From a virus: a DNA stretch of 36,380 nucleotides. Within the stretch, counting starts at the first letter, position 1. Each line of letters starts with the position of its first letter. Location of the stretch: the IMG/VR virus record IMGVR_UViG_3300030102_003105, positions 1 through 36,380 of that record, one strand, 5' to 3'. Made by a program: the position numbers and the translations under genes. Below are positions 14,864-24,337 of the stretch, one piece after another. A model generated the notes under the pieces. It was not told the DNA's origin. It was given only the letters and a program-made list of their open reading frames with translations, and made no database searches.

Positions 14864-16621
14864 TTAGTTTTGCTCAGAAGCGTCTGTGGTTTCTATAATT
14901 TTATTGTATTGATTTAAAGCAGTATCGTAGGCACTTTTTTTACTATTATACTGCTTGAGGCTTCGCATTAAAAATGCTGTCATTTTTTTGTTTTCACCGC
15001 CTCCTATGCCCCATTTCTTTTTAAGCTCTCTTATTTTTAATCTTAACTGCTTAATGTTTTGCGCTGGCTCTGTAAGCGTTCCAGGAAAACCTTCTGACAA
15101 TCCAATTCCAGTTTCTTTTGCACCTTTTCTTTCAGAAGAAATCTGGTTTTGTAAATTCTCTATTTCTTTTATATCAGAATTATACATATTTTCAAGAGAA
15201 ATTAAATCTTGCTCATTTAAAACGTCTGAATCCTTACCAATTAAATTAGATAGTTTTTTAATTTTTGACCTATTAACTTTAGCAATACTTGTGTCTTCTA
15301 TTTTAAAATTTTTTATTTCTGTCTCTAATTTATTTACTTGATTTAATTTTTTTTCAGCAGATTTTGGGTATCTAGATAATCTAATTTTAGCTCTTTCTTG
15401 ACTTTTATCTAGACTAGCAACATCTCCTTCTGGCTGCTCAATAAAATCAGAAATTTCGTTTTTATTTTCATCTACCATTTCTGGAACATCAAATTCAAAT
15501 TCTTCTTCACTAGGGCCTTCATCCCAAGCCCACTGACCACTAGAGTTTAAACTTGGAGCATAAGACCTTTGGTTACCTTCTGTTTCGTATGCGTAACCTC
15601 TGTAAGCTAAATCTTTTTCTGTAATCTGAATCTTTAAACTTTCTTTTTGTTGATTTAAAGTATTTAATGCTTCTTCTTTGCTTCCGTAAGGTGTACCTTC
15701 AATAAAGTAAGTTTTATTTTTATCGTCATAATATGTAGGTTTTGTTTGGTCTACAATACTTTGATTGCTTGACAGCTTTGGAAATAAATCATTTTCAATT
15801 TGTGTAGTAAATGCATCTAAAGGTAAATAACTTTCATTGTAAAGTTCTTTCATTTCAGAAGCTAGTAAAGGCATAGTTGTTTTTGTAACTCTACCAGATG
15901 TATCATTATAATATTTTGTTAGAGCCGCATCAAATGTAGACTCAGTTATTCTACCATTTAGTAAGTCAGAGTAATATTGTTGTTCTACGTCATCAAATAT
16001 ACCAATTAAAGATTTAGGTAAAGCAGTTAGTACGCTAGTTGCATTTAGGACGTTTTCGCTCATTTCAAATGCTAAGTCTGGCATTATACTATTATATTCA
16101 CCTACTCTTGCTTTGTACCTGCTAATACTTTTTGATAAAGTCTGAAAATCTTCTTTAAACTTAGAGTTGCTACCATCTAATGCAACACCTTCGTCAACAC
16201 TTAATATTTTTTTATCTAATGTTTCTATCTGATTTAAGATTGTTTGTTTATCTCTGTTAAAATTTGTATGAATTTCTTTTACAGGATTAATCGTTGTAGA
16301 TAAAGCAGTACCATAGATAGCATCTATCTTGTCAACCATCCCAGGGTTTTCTGCAACAAATTGGTCTCTCATTTGTTTTAGTGAGCTTTCAGCTCCACTT
16401 ACACTAGACATACTAGATTTATCCATTGATGAAAGTGTGTTAAGCATCATTGTTTGGAAAGATTCTTCTTTGACCGCTTCACGTCTATCTCTTTGCAATG
16501 TGGCTTCATTCATAACGCCTTGCACTTGTGATGCAGTTTGTATAGTTTTTAGCAACCTATCAAATGGGTCATCACCTAAGTTTAAATTTACATTTGCTCC
16601 TGCGGGTAATATTTTAGCCAT
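14864..16621 (-). CDS. Coiled-coil internal virion protein candidate (585 aa)
   Basis: The protein starts MAKILPAGANVNLNLGDDPF and is then almost wholly helical with long charged coiled coils (residues 40-210 and 410-570). An acidic segment of about 40 residues lies near the middle (EEEFEFDVPEMVDENK). No hydrophobic membrane segment stands out. It lies between two other late proteins with gaps of 1 and 8 bases. The position next to the giant proteins and the rod-like composition suggest a structural or ejected component, comparable in placement to T7 core proteins, without detectable homology. Confidence 0.5.
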   Translation of the reverse strand: MAKILPAGANVNLNLGDDPFDRLLKTIQTASQVQGVMNEATLQRDRREAVKEESFQTMMLNTLSSMDKSSMSSVSGAESSLKQMRDQFVAENPGMVDKIDAIYGTALSTTINPVKEIHTNFNRDKQTILNQIETLDKKILSVDEGVALDGSNSKFKEDFQTLSKSISRYKARVGEYNSIMPDLAFEMSENVLNATSVLTALPKSLIGIFDDVEQQYYSDLLNGRITESTFDAALTKYYNDTSGRVTKTTMPLLASEMKELYNESYLPLDAFTTQIENDLFPKLSSNQSIVDQTKPTYYDDKNKTYFIEGTPYGSKEEALNTLNQQKESLKIQITEKDLAYRGYAYETEGNQRSYAPSLNSSGQWAWDEGPSEEEFEFDVPEMVDENKNEISDFIEQPEGDVASLDKSQERAKIRLSRYPKSAEKKLNQVNKLETEIKNFKIEDTSIAKVNRSKIKKLSNLIGKDSDVLNEQDLISLENMYNSDIKEIENLQNQISSERKGAKETGIGLSEGFPGTLTEPAQNIKQLRLKIRELKKKWGIGGGENKKMTAFLMRSLKQYNSKKSAYDTALNQYNKIIETTDASEQN

Positions 16622-16629
16622 ATAATTTC

Positions 16630-17337
16630 CTACATATTCATTGGCTCTATAATTGAACCATAATTTTCTAATTCAGAATATAGTTGCTGTAATGCATTTG
16701 CTCTTTGTTTATTTACATCTTCTATGATGGCTTGCGAACCTTCTGCAAATTGTTGCTCTGCCAAATCTTCTGCTACATTTCTACCGCCATAACCTGCAAA
16801 ACCACCACCTATTTGTGAAGCTTTTGCTCTTTGTCTAGCAAGAGAGTCTGCCAATGTACCTCTTTTCATAGAAGTCTCTTTAGCATAACTTCCAGGGTCT
16901 ATTGCTCTAAGGGTTGATAGTTCCATTGGTTTAGCCATTGCTGGGTCAAACTCAAAAACACCAGCTCTTTCAAAGCCTTCTGCTAATGATTGTCCTCCAA
17001 ATATATTAGGAGCAGAATATTTTTTTACTCCTTCTGAATCTGTTGATAAAAATTCACTTTCAAATTGTTCAGGAGTATATGCACGTAAAATATTACCAAA
17101 TTCATCTCTTTCCCTAATAAAACCGGTTCCAGGCATTCTTTCAAATAAACCTTCAGAAAGTTTTTTAGCAAAACTACTATCAACAGAATATCCTTGGTCT
17201 ATTAAATCTGAATAAGCATCATAGACTGAATCGTCTACATCTTCAAAAAAACCTTCATATTCAAAAGTTTTAGGTCTAAATGTAGTTTGAACATCTGACA
17301 TAAATGATTTTGGTAATAAATAATCTAATACGCTCAT
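16630..17337 (-). CDS. Hypothetical virion protein (235 aa)
   Basis: The first 90 residues are acidic with aromatic residues (TFEYEGFFEDVDDSVYDAYS). The second half contains a Gly-rich patch (SQIGGGFAGYGGRN) followed by a helical stretch rich in Gln, Glu and Ala (EDLAEQQFAEGSQAIIEDVN). It fits the late operon with 8-base gaps on each side, so it is almost certainly a real gene. The glycine patch followed by an amphipathic helix is seen in small ejected proteins, but no family is recognised. Confidence 0.5.
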   Translation of the reverse strand: MSVLDYLLPKSFMSDVQTTFRPKTFEYEGFFEDVDDSVYDAYSDLIDQGYSVDSSFAKKLSEGLFERMPGTGFIRERDEFGNILRAYTPEQFESEFLSTDSEGVKKYSAPNIFGGQSLAEGFERAGVFEFDPAMAKPMELSTLRAIDPGSYAKETSMKRGTLADSLARQRAKASQIGGGFAGYGGRNVAEDLAEQQFAEGSQAIIEDVNKQRANALQQLYSELENYGSIIEPMNM

Positions 17338-17345
17338 ATAAATCC

Positions 17346-18173
17346 TTAATATACTTTAGGAGCTTGCGCTCTTGTCATAACTGGTTCTTCTGGTGAACCT
17401 AATAAATAGTCTTGTAATAAATTTTGCAATATTGGAGCATACATTCCTGGTGTAGATAATGCTGTAGCCATTTTACCACCTTCAACTAATGGTGTTGTTA
17501 AGTTACCTACATTTAATAATCCTGATGTAAATGGTACTGCAGTTGACTCTACAGCAGACACTGCTCTTCCTAATTTAGTTGGACTGGTTATATTTTGCAT
17601 AACTTGCTGTTCAATACTTGATAAACCGCCTTGGTCCATAATAGTTTCTCCTGCTCCCGCACCAACCATTTTACTAGTAGTTTTTGTAAGAGGTAAAGTT
17701 TTTGCAGCAGACACAGCAGTTGGCACCATAGATATTAAATTAGTGATTAAATCAGCTTGCTTTCTGCCTTGCAAGTTTTGTTTTAATTGAGCTTGTCCGC
17801 TCATCATACCACCTGTAAGATAGTCTTCTAAAAATGTTCCTTTAAATCTTGCGGGTATGTTAACATCTTTACCTGCTTTTTTAATCATTCTTTTTAAATC
17901 TTTTTGAGACGTAGCGGTATCTAAACCCCCAGCAATTAAACCAGCTACAGGATTAATCATTCCAAGTCCTGTTTTAACTAATCCACCAAAGTCACCAAAA
18001 GTTTTATCAAAAAACCCAGTTCTTTTTGACGCTTTTTTTTGCATTTTTTCTAATTCTTTTTCAAGTAAATCAGTGGCCTCTCTAGCTCTTGCATCTAAAT
18101 AATCTTGTTGCGCTCTTTTTTGAGCCAATCCTACTTTTGATGCTAAATTTTCTAATGCAAATGGTTGTGCCAT
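17346..18173 (-). CDS. Putative ejected protein with hydrophobic segment (275 aa)
   Basis: A charged N-terminal helix (residues 15-50, QKRAQQDYLDARAREATDLL) is followed by a glycine-rich hydrophobic stretch (64-84, LVKTGLGMINPVAGLIAGG), a basic patch and a long Ala/Leu/Thr region with hydrophobic faces (140-260). The composition recalls the smaller podovirus core proteins that insert into the cell envelope, such as the T7 gp14 class, though sequence similarity is not established. ATG 18173 has AAGGAG upstream, after a 97-base gap that may carry its own control element. Confidence 0.5.
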   Translation of the reverse strand: MAQPFALENLASKVGLAQKRAQQDYLDARAREATDLLEKELEKMQKKASKRTGFFDKTFGDFGGLVKTGLGMINPVAGLIAGGLDTATSQKDLKRMIKKAGKDVNIPARFKGTFLEDYLTGGMMSGQAQLKQNLQGRKQADLITNLISMVPTAVSAAKTLPLTKTTSKMVGAGAGETIMDQGGLSSIEQQVMQNITSPTKLGRAVSAVESTAVPFTSGLLNVGNLTTPLVEGGKMATALSTPGMYAPILQNLLQDYLLGSPEEPVMTRAQAPKVY

Positions 18174-18270
18174 TATTCTCCTTACAGTTCTGTGTGTAAT
18201 TTATAAAAATATATTAAATATTCATAATAAATATTTTCTAATAATCCTAGTGTTTTGTGATATATTAATA
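18174..18270 (-). promoter_or_regulatory. AT-rich intergenic gap between fibre and ejection genes
   Basis: In a block where genes otherwise touch, this 97-base gap is unusual. It is extremely AT-rich. A perfect 6-bp hairpin TGATAT-ATTA-ATATCA (18258-18273) covers the fibre stop codon, and a ribosome site AAGGAG lies at the other end. Several TATAAA/TATAAT-like words are present in minus orientation, but none is paired with a convincing -35. No T-run follows the hairpin. A promoter for the downstream ejection genes is possible, without firm evidence. Confidence 0.3.
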
Positions 18271-19341
18271 TCATTTGTCTAATACAATCCATTCCGAACC
18301 TGTACAATAACAAGTAACACCACCTCTTGCAGTTATTGTAATATCGGACGCTCCACTTGTAAAAATTCTTTGACTTGCCCCTGCTGCTGGCGCTTCATCA
18401 TGCTCTACTATAACTCTAAAAGAATCTGCTGTTGATTTTAACACATGAATAATTTGGCCTTGTACGCCACCTGCAAAACCACCTACTCTAATATGCCCTC
18501 CTGATGTGTCGCACTCTAATACTGTTGTTGCTGATACGTTTATTGCATCTGATGATGCGGTTATTGTAGTATGTTTATATGATACAGTACCTTCTACGTC
18601 AAGTGTAGTAGTAGGGCTTGTAGTACCTATACCTACATTACCCATAATATAAGTTCCATTAGCATCTAAATTAAATATAGAATCATCAGCAAATGCGCTT
18701 CCAGTGTGTATTTTAAACCTAGAATCTGAAGTGGACCCATCTGCCTTTAAATGGTCATAACCTAAAATGTATTTAACATTTGCTCTTTCCATTAAACCTA
18801 AAACTGAGTCTCCTTCATCACTTACTAATGTAATTTTAGAATTGGCTGTTGAGTCTGGATTATGTAAATTTGCATAATTGACTAAACCTCTAGATTCTAA
18901 AAAATGGCTTTTAGAAGAAGAGTCATAATAGAATTGCCCCCAACCTTTACCAGAAGAATTGTTAGTTCCTATGTCAAAAGGTACAGCTTGTACTTTAGCT
19001 TCACCAGTATCATTAGAATTTCTAAATGCTATGTTGCCTGATTTATTTTGTATACCAACTGCTGATGTTCCGCCTGATTGTCTTAATAATATTTTATCTA
19101 CAACAGGAGTATTATTTGTTTTAGTAGACAGCTTTTTAACTTCGTCTTCTAATTTTCTAACAGTAGAAGCTATCTGTCTTAAATTTATACCAAGGTCTAC
19201 ACTATGCCATTTATTAGATTCTTTTACGTATAACTTTAGCCCTTTTCTAGATGAGCGTATTGTTATGTCTCCATTTTGGCCTTCAAGACGTTGTGGAGTA
19301 CCTTTACCTAAAGTTATTCCTCTTGATTGTCTAATAGCCAT
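18271..19341 (-). CDS. Tail fibre-like protein (356 aa)
   Basis: The N terminus contains GDITIRSSRKGLKLYVKESN, a motif seen in phage fibre-type proteins, followed by a short coiled coil (residues 52-74, INLRQIASTVRKLEDEVKKL). A beta-rich shaft follows with the repeat-like NVGIGTTSPTTTLDVEG (235-251), which is characteristic of trimeric fibre stalks in many tailed phages. The last 90 residues are a compact beta domain ending in TCYCTGSEWIVLDK, a plausible receptor-binding tip. No peptidase auto-cleavage site is seen. The ATG overlaps the upstream stop (TAATG). Host-receptor binding is inferred. Confidence 0.65.
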   Translation of the reverse strand: MAIRQSRGITLGKGTPQRLEGQNGDITIRSSRKGLKLYVKESNKWHSVDLGINLRQIASTVRKLEDEVKKLSTKTNNTPVVDKILLRQSGGTSAVGIQNKSGNIAFRNSNDTGEAKVQAVPFDIGTNNSSGKGWGQFYYDSSSKSHFLESRGLVNYANLHNPDSTANSKITLVSDEGDSVLGLMERANVKYILGYDHLKADGSTSDSRFKIHTGSAFADDSIFNLDANGTYIMGNVGIGTTSPTTTLDVEGTVSYKHTTITASSDAINVSATTVLECDTSGGHIRVGGFAGGVQGQIIHVLKSTADSFRVIVEHDEAPAAGASQRIFTSGASDITITARGGVTCYCTGSEWIVLDK

Positions 19342-20294
19342 TACTTAATACTTTTTTCTCTGTATACTATACTTATATCGTTTATTTGAAATGATGAATG
19401 TATGTACCCTAAATCATATGCAGTTGATAATCCTACTCCAAAAGTTAATGCTGAAGACAAGGTAGCAACTTTACTATCTTTATCATAAGCAGTAATTTTT
19501 CTTATTTGCCCTTGACCATTTCCGCTGTAAAAAAATATAGGCATACCATTATAATAATTGACAGTGTTAGAAGCATCCGATGCTAAAGTAATTGTAGAGC
19601 TTCCAGATGCACTGCCTGCAGTTAATTTTGAAACTTGACCTGCATTAGCATGACTAAACTGTAATGCTATTGAAAATACATTATTAATACTAGACGTTGG
19701 CTTTAGCCCTACTGTTATCCATTCATTTGTACTTGTTCCAGCATTGTATGCATCAAAACCTTTTGCGTTACTGTAATATGTAGTATCTTGAAATGTTCCT
19801 GTAAAATTATTAGAACCATTAGTTGCATAATTTACTTTAATACCTGATACATAACTTTGACACTTAAATGTTACATATATTTTATAAATCTTTTTTCTTC
19901 TACTAGGACCAGAGTAAGTGTTTGTTGTAGAAGATGTTCTTGTTAAATCAAAATCTTTTGTTCTTAGTTTAAATTTTTCTGCAGCCTTTGTATGATTCCA
20001 TACATCTCTAGCAGAATCATCCCATACAGATATATTTCCTAAATTTAATGCTTGGTCTGTTTGAGATAACATTATAAGACCACCATTTTTAGATACAATC
20101 ATATTACTTCTAAATATATTAGCAGGTTCTACAGGTATATTAGCATCATCTCCAGTGCTTTGTAACACAAGAGGTTGTCCAGGAATAGTAGAAGCAGCAT
20201 CAGAACCTGTATGAGGAATTGTAAATGCATCTGTTATAGGAACATTTAATCTTATTGAATTAAATGGTTTGCTTGACTCATCATTATTAGCCAT
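19341..20294 (-). CDS. Beta-rich tail or fibre-associated protein (317 aa)
   Basis: The protein is low in helix and high in Ser, Thr, Asn and Gly. An N-terminal segment (SIRLNVPITDAFTIP) leads to a beta region. A later small domain, STITLASDASNTVNYYNGMPIFFYSGNGQGQ in part, ends in RKITAYDKDSKVATLSSALT, a beta-barrel-like pattern common in phage tail proteins. It lies between the nozzle-like and fibre genes with one-base overlaps at both ends. A fibre connector or second receptor-binding component is the best guess. Confidence 0.5.
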   Translation of the reverse strand: MANNDESSKPFNSIRLNVPITDAFTIPHTGSDAASTIPGQPLVLQSTGDDANIPVEPANIFRSNMIVSKNGGLIMLSQTDQALNLGNISVWDDSARDVWNHTKAAEKFKLRTKDFDLTRTSSTTNTYSGPSRRKKIYKIYVTFKCQSYVSGIKVNYATNGSNNFTGTFQDTTYYSNAKGFDAYNAGTSTNEWITVGLKPTSSINNVFSIALQFSHANAGQVSKLTAGSASGSSTITLASDASNTVNYYNGMPIFFYSGNGQGQIRKITAYDKDSKVATLSSALTFGVGLSTAYDLGYIHSSFQINDISIVYREKSIK

Positions 20295-23200
20295 TATACC
20301 TCACTCTCTGAATTACCAAATACTACATCTCCTGGGTTAGATAATTGATACCAATTAAATAAATTGTCATGTTGAGTTACAGAACTGTTAGATATATCAT
20401 ATATATATCCACTGCTTGAAGCTCCTGAAATATTTGTTGTTAATATAATTAACTTGTTAGAGTATTTATCATAACCTACTATTACAGGCCTTTTAAAATC
20501 TTCATTAGTTAACCAATTGTCTATTCTAAATTTATCTGCACTTACATTACTTAATTTTTCACCATCATAATAATATATACCGTTTGAATTAACCCAAAAT
20601 ATACCATCACTAGACTTTGCTATTTGACATGGATTTTTTACACCTGCACCAGAAAATGTAGACACAAGCTCTTCGCCCTCAGATGTTACTTTAATAACAT
20701 ATGCAGTTTTTTCTTTGTACTGTATTAGTTTATCTCCTACAGATTCTAATGCTACAATACTTTCACCGTCAGACGTAGCTACATCAATAAAGTGTGTACC
20801 ATCATCTGGAAATGTGTCAAATTTATCTGTATCTGAACGTAACATTCTATCTGGAAATGTTTTGTCACCAATTTTTAGATTGCCTATATATACTTTTCTA
20901 TCTACAACAGCTACACATTTATATCTTGCTGCTAAGTTTGTATCAAATTTATATCCGTTTTCTGATTCATATGTAATAAGTGGAGGCGTTTTAATAGAGT
21001 CGCCTTTAACATTAGTTGTTACAAGCGCCCTTTGGTCAATAGAGTTAGTTGCGTTCCAGTTATGTGTATCAATATTGCCAAGAGTTAATTGTTCTAAATC
21101 ACTATCTTTTGCATGCATAATGTATGTACCCTCTTTTAGGTCTACATCATACAACATTGTCCACTCATCAGCAAGCCCGCCTCCAATAATATCTACTTGC
21201 TTCATGTATATTCTAAATCCTTCTATACGTTCATTCCATGAATTATTTGGAGTAATATCATCATAACTTCCATCCCTAGAATTGTTACACAAAAACATTA
21301 AATATGATTTTGCTACATCTTTTACTTGTCTAAAATCAAATGAATTGTCTGCTGACATTATTTCTAAATTCTTTTTAGTTACACTTATAGAGTGTAAAGT
21401 AACTAGTTCGCCACCAGCATCTCCAGCATTTCTGACTTGTATGGCTACTGGGACTGAAGCGTCTACACTTGAATGTGATGTAGCTGTTCCAGAAAACTCA
21501 ATTAATCCTGAAAAGCTAGAGGATGGTGCAGAAACTGTTAGAGGTGTTCCTGCGGCTGCAAGTTCAGTAGGACCTATTCCAACGTAAATTTTTATATCTT
21601 CAGTTGTTTCTCCTTTGTTAGTATAAGTAAGTGAGCCTGATATATAATATTCAGTGCTAGTATCTACAACGTCTGTATCAGCCTCATAAAATATCCAATC
21701 TGTATCAGAATCAGAAATAACTGTTCCAGGATTTTTAAACATAAAATTATTTGTAGAAATGTTTTGAAGTAGGTTGCTAGGGCTTCCAGTCATATTATCG
21801 CCACTTCCAGCTATAGTACGCCACCTAGCACCACTAGTAGCAACTTTAGGGAATGTACTATCTAGGCCTATTAAATTAGGAGCGTTACTAGTAAGCCCTG
21901 TAGTAACTCTTGACTCTTGCAGTGTAGAGCCACCACCATCATATAAAAACGACATTCCAAATATATATCTATTTTTTAAATTATCATCTATAAGTTCATC
22001 TTCTAATATTACAACTTCATCACCAGTCTGTGTATACCCAACAGTATCTAGGTCTGCAGCAATCTTAACTTCTCCTATACCGTCACCAAACCCTACAATT
22101 TCATGTACACCATTTAATGGAGCGCCTTCAGTAGTTGCTCCATCTATTGATATAAACTTACCAATAGCAAAATTATAAGTTGCATTTGTAACGTCTACTG
22201 GAGTTGTATTGTCTGCCTCACTAGCTAAAGTAATTGTAACAACCGTTTGGGTGCTAGTTGTATCTGAAGATACAGTATCTCCAACATGAAACCTTAAAGT
22301 TGAATCAGTTTCTACGGTATTTAATGATACACCAAGATTAACCTTTTCAGGTTTAGCTGGATATAAACTTCCATTTAATATTTTACTTCCATCATATCCT
22401 ATAATATTTGATTTAAATACAGTTAGTGCATCATACTCAGGAGCTTCTGGAACTTGTATATCTTGCACCCATCTATTAATAGTCGTGTTGGCGCCAGTCT
22501 TTTTAAGCATAGGACGTTTAATATGAGTAAATATTTTAGGTACATTTATTTTAAAAATATTATCACCATTAGCGTGTTTTTCAGTTTTAGTTGAAAACCT
22601 AGCTCTAATAACAGATATTGATGAAGCGCCTGTACTATTTACCTTCATTACTTCTGAGTTAATTCTAATATACTCGCCTACAATAAAATTTGTACCTGTA
22701 CCCGTAACATTTATGCTTACTTCATTTTCTTCATCTACTACTTCATTTGTAGTTTGAGCAGTTAATTCTTCACTAAAATTAGCGTCACAAACTCTTAATC
22801 CATTATCTGCTTTATAATAAACAGGCTTTACACTTTTTACATCTAATAAGTTTTCACTATTACCATCAGTGCCTGTATTATGTACAGTACCCATAGATAT
22901 AAGAGAATCTTTCCAAGGCCCATAATCTGTTCCTTCAAAATTATCTGTCCATATATCTATATCTGCCCCATCATTAACACATATAAATTCTGTATTAACT
23001 TCATTAGGGCCAGTATTATCAGCAACACTTGTATTATTAAAATCATAATCGTGTGTAAATGAAAATAGCCCATGACCTGACGATATGGGCGTTTCGTTAT
23101 CAAACCTATTTTGACCTTCACTATCTGTAGGACTTACAGGAACATTTTCTGCGTTTACTGTAACAAACGAAGATTTACCATTACCTGGCATTGTTACTCT

Positions 23201-23323
23201 ACCTACATTAGAAACATCTACATTAGTAGCTTCTACTAATTGATTGTCTTCTATATCTCTTGGGTCAGCCTTTTTGTTGATACCACCTTCAAAAGCTTTT
23301 ATATGGTATACTTGTTTAGGCAT
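20294..23323 (-). CDS. Large tail nozzle/stabilisation-like protein (1009 aa)
   Basis: The opening FEGGINKKADPRDIEDNQLV followed by EATNVDVSNVGRVTMPG matches the start of phage tail proteins of the T7 gp12/P22 gp10-related type, which form the tail nozzle or plug. The middle 600 residues are beta-rich and variable. The last 260 contain repeated blade-like units (YKCVAVVDRKVYIGNL, VALESVGDKLIQYKEK, GIFWVNSNGIYYYDGEKLS), a beta-propeller pattern. The size exceeds T7 gp12 (about 800). No signal peptide or enzyme motif is seen. It begins one base after the small gene upstream and is coupled to the next by TAATG. Confidence 0.65.
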   Translation of the reverse strand: MPKQVYHIKAFEGGINKKADPRDIEDNQLVEATNVDVSNVGRVTMPGNGKSSFVTVNAENVPVSPTDSEGQNRFDNETPISSGHGLFSFTHDYDFNNTSVADNTGPNEVNTEFICVNDGADIDIWTDNFEGTDYGPWKDSLISMGTVHNTGTDGNSENLLDVKSVKPVYYKADNGLRVCDANFSEELTAQTTNEVVDEENEVSINVTGTGTNFIVGEYIRINSEVMKVNSTGASSISVIRARFSTKTEKHANGDNIFKINVPKIFTHIKRPMLKKTGANTTINRWVQDIQVPEAPEYDALTVFKSNIIGYDGSKILNGSLYPAKPEKVNLGVSLNTVETDSTLRFHVGDTVSSDTTSTQTVVTITLASEADNTTPVDVTNATYNFAIGKFISIDGATTEGAPLNGVHEIVGFGDGIGEVKIAADLDTVGYTQTGDEVVILEDELIDDNLKNRYIFGMSFLYDGGGSTLQESRVTTGLTSNAPNLIGLDSTFPKVATSGARWRTIAGSGDNMTGSPSNLLQNISTNNFMFKNPGTVISDSDTDWIFYEADTDVVDTSTEYYISGSLTYTNKGETTEDIKIYVGIGPTELAAAGTPLTVSAPSSSFSGLIEFSGTATSHSSVDASVPVAIQVRNAGDAGGELVTLHSISVTKKNLEIMSADNSFDFRQVKDVAKSYLMFLCNNSRDGSYDDITPNNSWNERIEGFRIYMKQVDIIGGGLADEWTMLYDVDLKEGTYIMHAKDSDLEQLTLGNIDTHNWNATNSIDQRALVTTNVKGDSIKTPPLITYESENGYKFDTNLAARYKCVAVVDRKVYIGNLKIGDKTFPDRMLRSDTDKFDTFPDDGTHFIDVATSDGESIVALESVGDKLIQYKEKTAYVIKVTSEGEELVSTFSGAGVKNPCQIAKSSDGIFWVNSNGIYYYDGEKLSNVSADKFRIDNWLTNEDFKRPVIVGYDKYSNKLIILTTNISGASSSGYIYDISNSSVTQHDNLFNWYQLSNPGDVVFGNSESEV

Positions 23324-23509
23324 CTAGTCTTCTATTAAAGCTTCCTTAACTACTTCTTCAACAGAATCCCAGATAGCGTCTAATATTTTAGCTTCTGTTT
23401 TTTCTGATATAAATGGAATGTCTACATTCTCATTCATTTTGTTAATCATTTTTTCTTTCATTTCGTCATTGAATATATATCCAGCAACAATTTTACCAAA
23501 TCCTGACAT
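23324..23509 (-). CDS. Small helical hypothetical protein (61 aa)
   Basis: The ATG at 23509 overlaps the stop of the basic 36-residue gene (TAATG), and GAAGGAG is nearby. The product begins MSGFGKIVAGYIFNDEMKEK, with a short hydrophobic helix at residues 3-13, then acidic helices (ILDAIWDSVEEVVKEALIED). It lies in a cluster of tiny genes with the holin-like protein, so a role in lysis or in virion assembly is possible. No family is recognised. Confidence 0.55.
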   Translation of the reverse strand: MSGFGKIVAGYIFNDEMKEKMINKMNENVDIPFISEKTEAKILDAIWDSVEEVVKEALIED

Positions 23510-23619
23510 TAATAACTCCTTCTTTTAGCTTTCATAGGTTTTCTTTTAGTTTTCATAGACTTCTTTTTTGCTTTAGGTCTACCTTTTTTACTTCCATATG
23601 TTCCTTTACCCATTGGCAT
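23509..23619 (-). CDS. Very basic 36-residue protein
   Basis: A short frame with ATG 23619 and AAAGGAG upstream (its complement is CTCCTTT at 23626-23633) ends with TAA that shares a base with the next ATG. The product starts MPMGKGTYGSKKGRPKAKK, and nearly half its residues are Lys or Arg, with a repeated KPMKAK/KSMKTK unit. The composition suggests nucleic-acid binding, for example a DNA-condensing virion peptide, or a membrane-active basic peptide. The strong ribosome site and exact spacing support a real gene. Confidence 0.6.
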   Translation of the reverse strand: MPMGKGTYGSKKGRPKAKKKSMKTKRKPMKAKRRSY

Positions 23620-23635
23620 AGTATTTCTCCTTTGA

Positions 23636-23929
23636 TTACTCGTAATCTCTGTTTTTTAAAAATCTTTCTTTAAGACCATTACCACTTAATGCAGCAAGTA
23701 TTTCTACAATTGCTCTATAGCTTGCTTTAATATCTTTTTGTTCTAACTGCATTTGTTTTTGAGAATCTATAAGTTTGATAACAATACCTTCAAACCTATC
23801 ATTAGCCTCATCTAAATCTCTTTTTAAATCGTCTTGAATCCAGTTGTTTTGTTTCCATATAAAAAAACCAAATGCCATTGTCATTGCAACTGGCACTCCA
23901 AACTGTTCTATAACTTGTAGTATATCCAT
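23636..23929 (-). CDS. Holin-like membrane protein, BhlA/UviB-type layout (97 aa)
   Basis: A single N-terminal transmembrane helix (residues 10-25, FGVPVAMTMAFGFFIWK) is followed by a charged coiled coil (DDLKRDLDEANDRFEGIVIKL) and a short C-terminal helix. One N-terminal helix plus coiled coil and a length near 100 are the layout of BhlA/UviB holin-like proteins. The gene sits one base from its upstream neighbour in a cluster of tiny late genes. Holin is the favoured call, but no endolysin is found next to it. A membrane-anchored spanin or other function cannot be excluded. Confidence 0.5.
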   Translation of the reverse strand: MDILQVIEQFGVPVAMTMAFGFFIWKQNNWIQDDLKRDLDEANDRFEGIVIKLIDSQKQMQLEQKDIKASYRAIVEILAALSGNGLKERFLKNRDYE

Positions 23930-23930
23930 C

Positions 23931-24329
23931 TTACATTCTAGGAACTGATAAAGCTCTTACTCCACTTTTTCTATGAGGGTATTGTTTAATAGTTCTTTCA
24001 TATTTACTTCTATAGTAACCAGCTCTTTGCAGGTCACCCATATCTTCTAATAGTCTAGACTTTACATAATCTATTATTGAAGAATGTAATGAGGTATCTA
24101 ATCCAGAGTTAACTTTTAAATCATCTGTTACTTCTTCTACTTTACCATACTTAGAATGAGTGTGTATACGTAGACCGTTTGTAACGCTACTACCAGAATA
24201 TGTATCATACTTATCTATTACAGTTTCTGTTGTATCGTTAGATAATACTTTACATACAATAGCTAATCTATCATCATCATTATACCATGCAAAATAACTG
24301 TTAGGATAACTTCTTTTATTTGTAGCCAT
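23931..24329 (-). CDS. Late virion-associated hypothetical protein (132 aa)
   Basis: The N-terminal part is aromatic and beta-like (NSYFAWYNDDDRLAIVCKVL, then TYSGSSVTNGLRIHTHSK). The C-terminal part is helical and basic (IDYVKSRLLEDMGDLQRAGYY, ending RKSGVRALSVPRM). It lies between connector-region genes and the holin-like gene. The mixed beta plus helix composition fits a small head-tail completion protein, but no family is recognised. Confidence 0.5.
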   Translation of the reverse strand: MATNKRSYPNSYFAWYNDDDRLAIVCKVLSNDTTETVIDKYDTYSGSSVTNGLRIHTHSKYGKVEEVTDDLKVNSGLDTSLHSSIIDYVKSRLLEDMGDLQRAGYYRSKYERTIKQYPHRKSGVRALSVPRM

Positions 24330-24337
24330 TTATACTC

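Noticed and set aside
18258-18273. Intrinsic terminator after the fibre gene
   Set aside because: The stem is AT-only apart from the closing pairs and is not followed by a T-run in the direction of transcription.
20715-22178. Several plus-strand frames opposite the tail nozzle-like gene
   Set aside because: They mirror the codon structure of the minus-strand gene, lack ribosome sites and show no domain.
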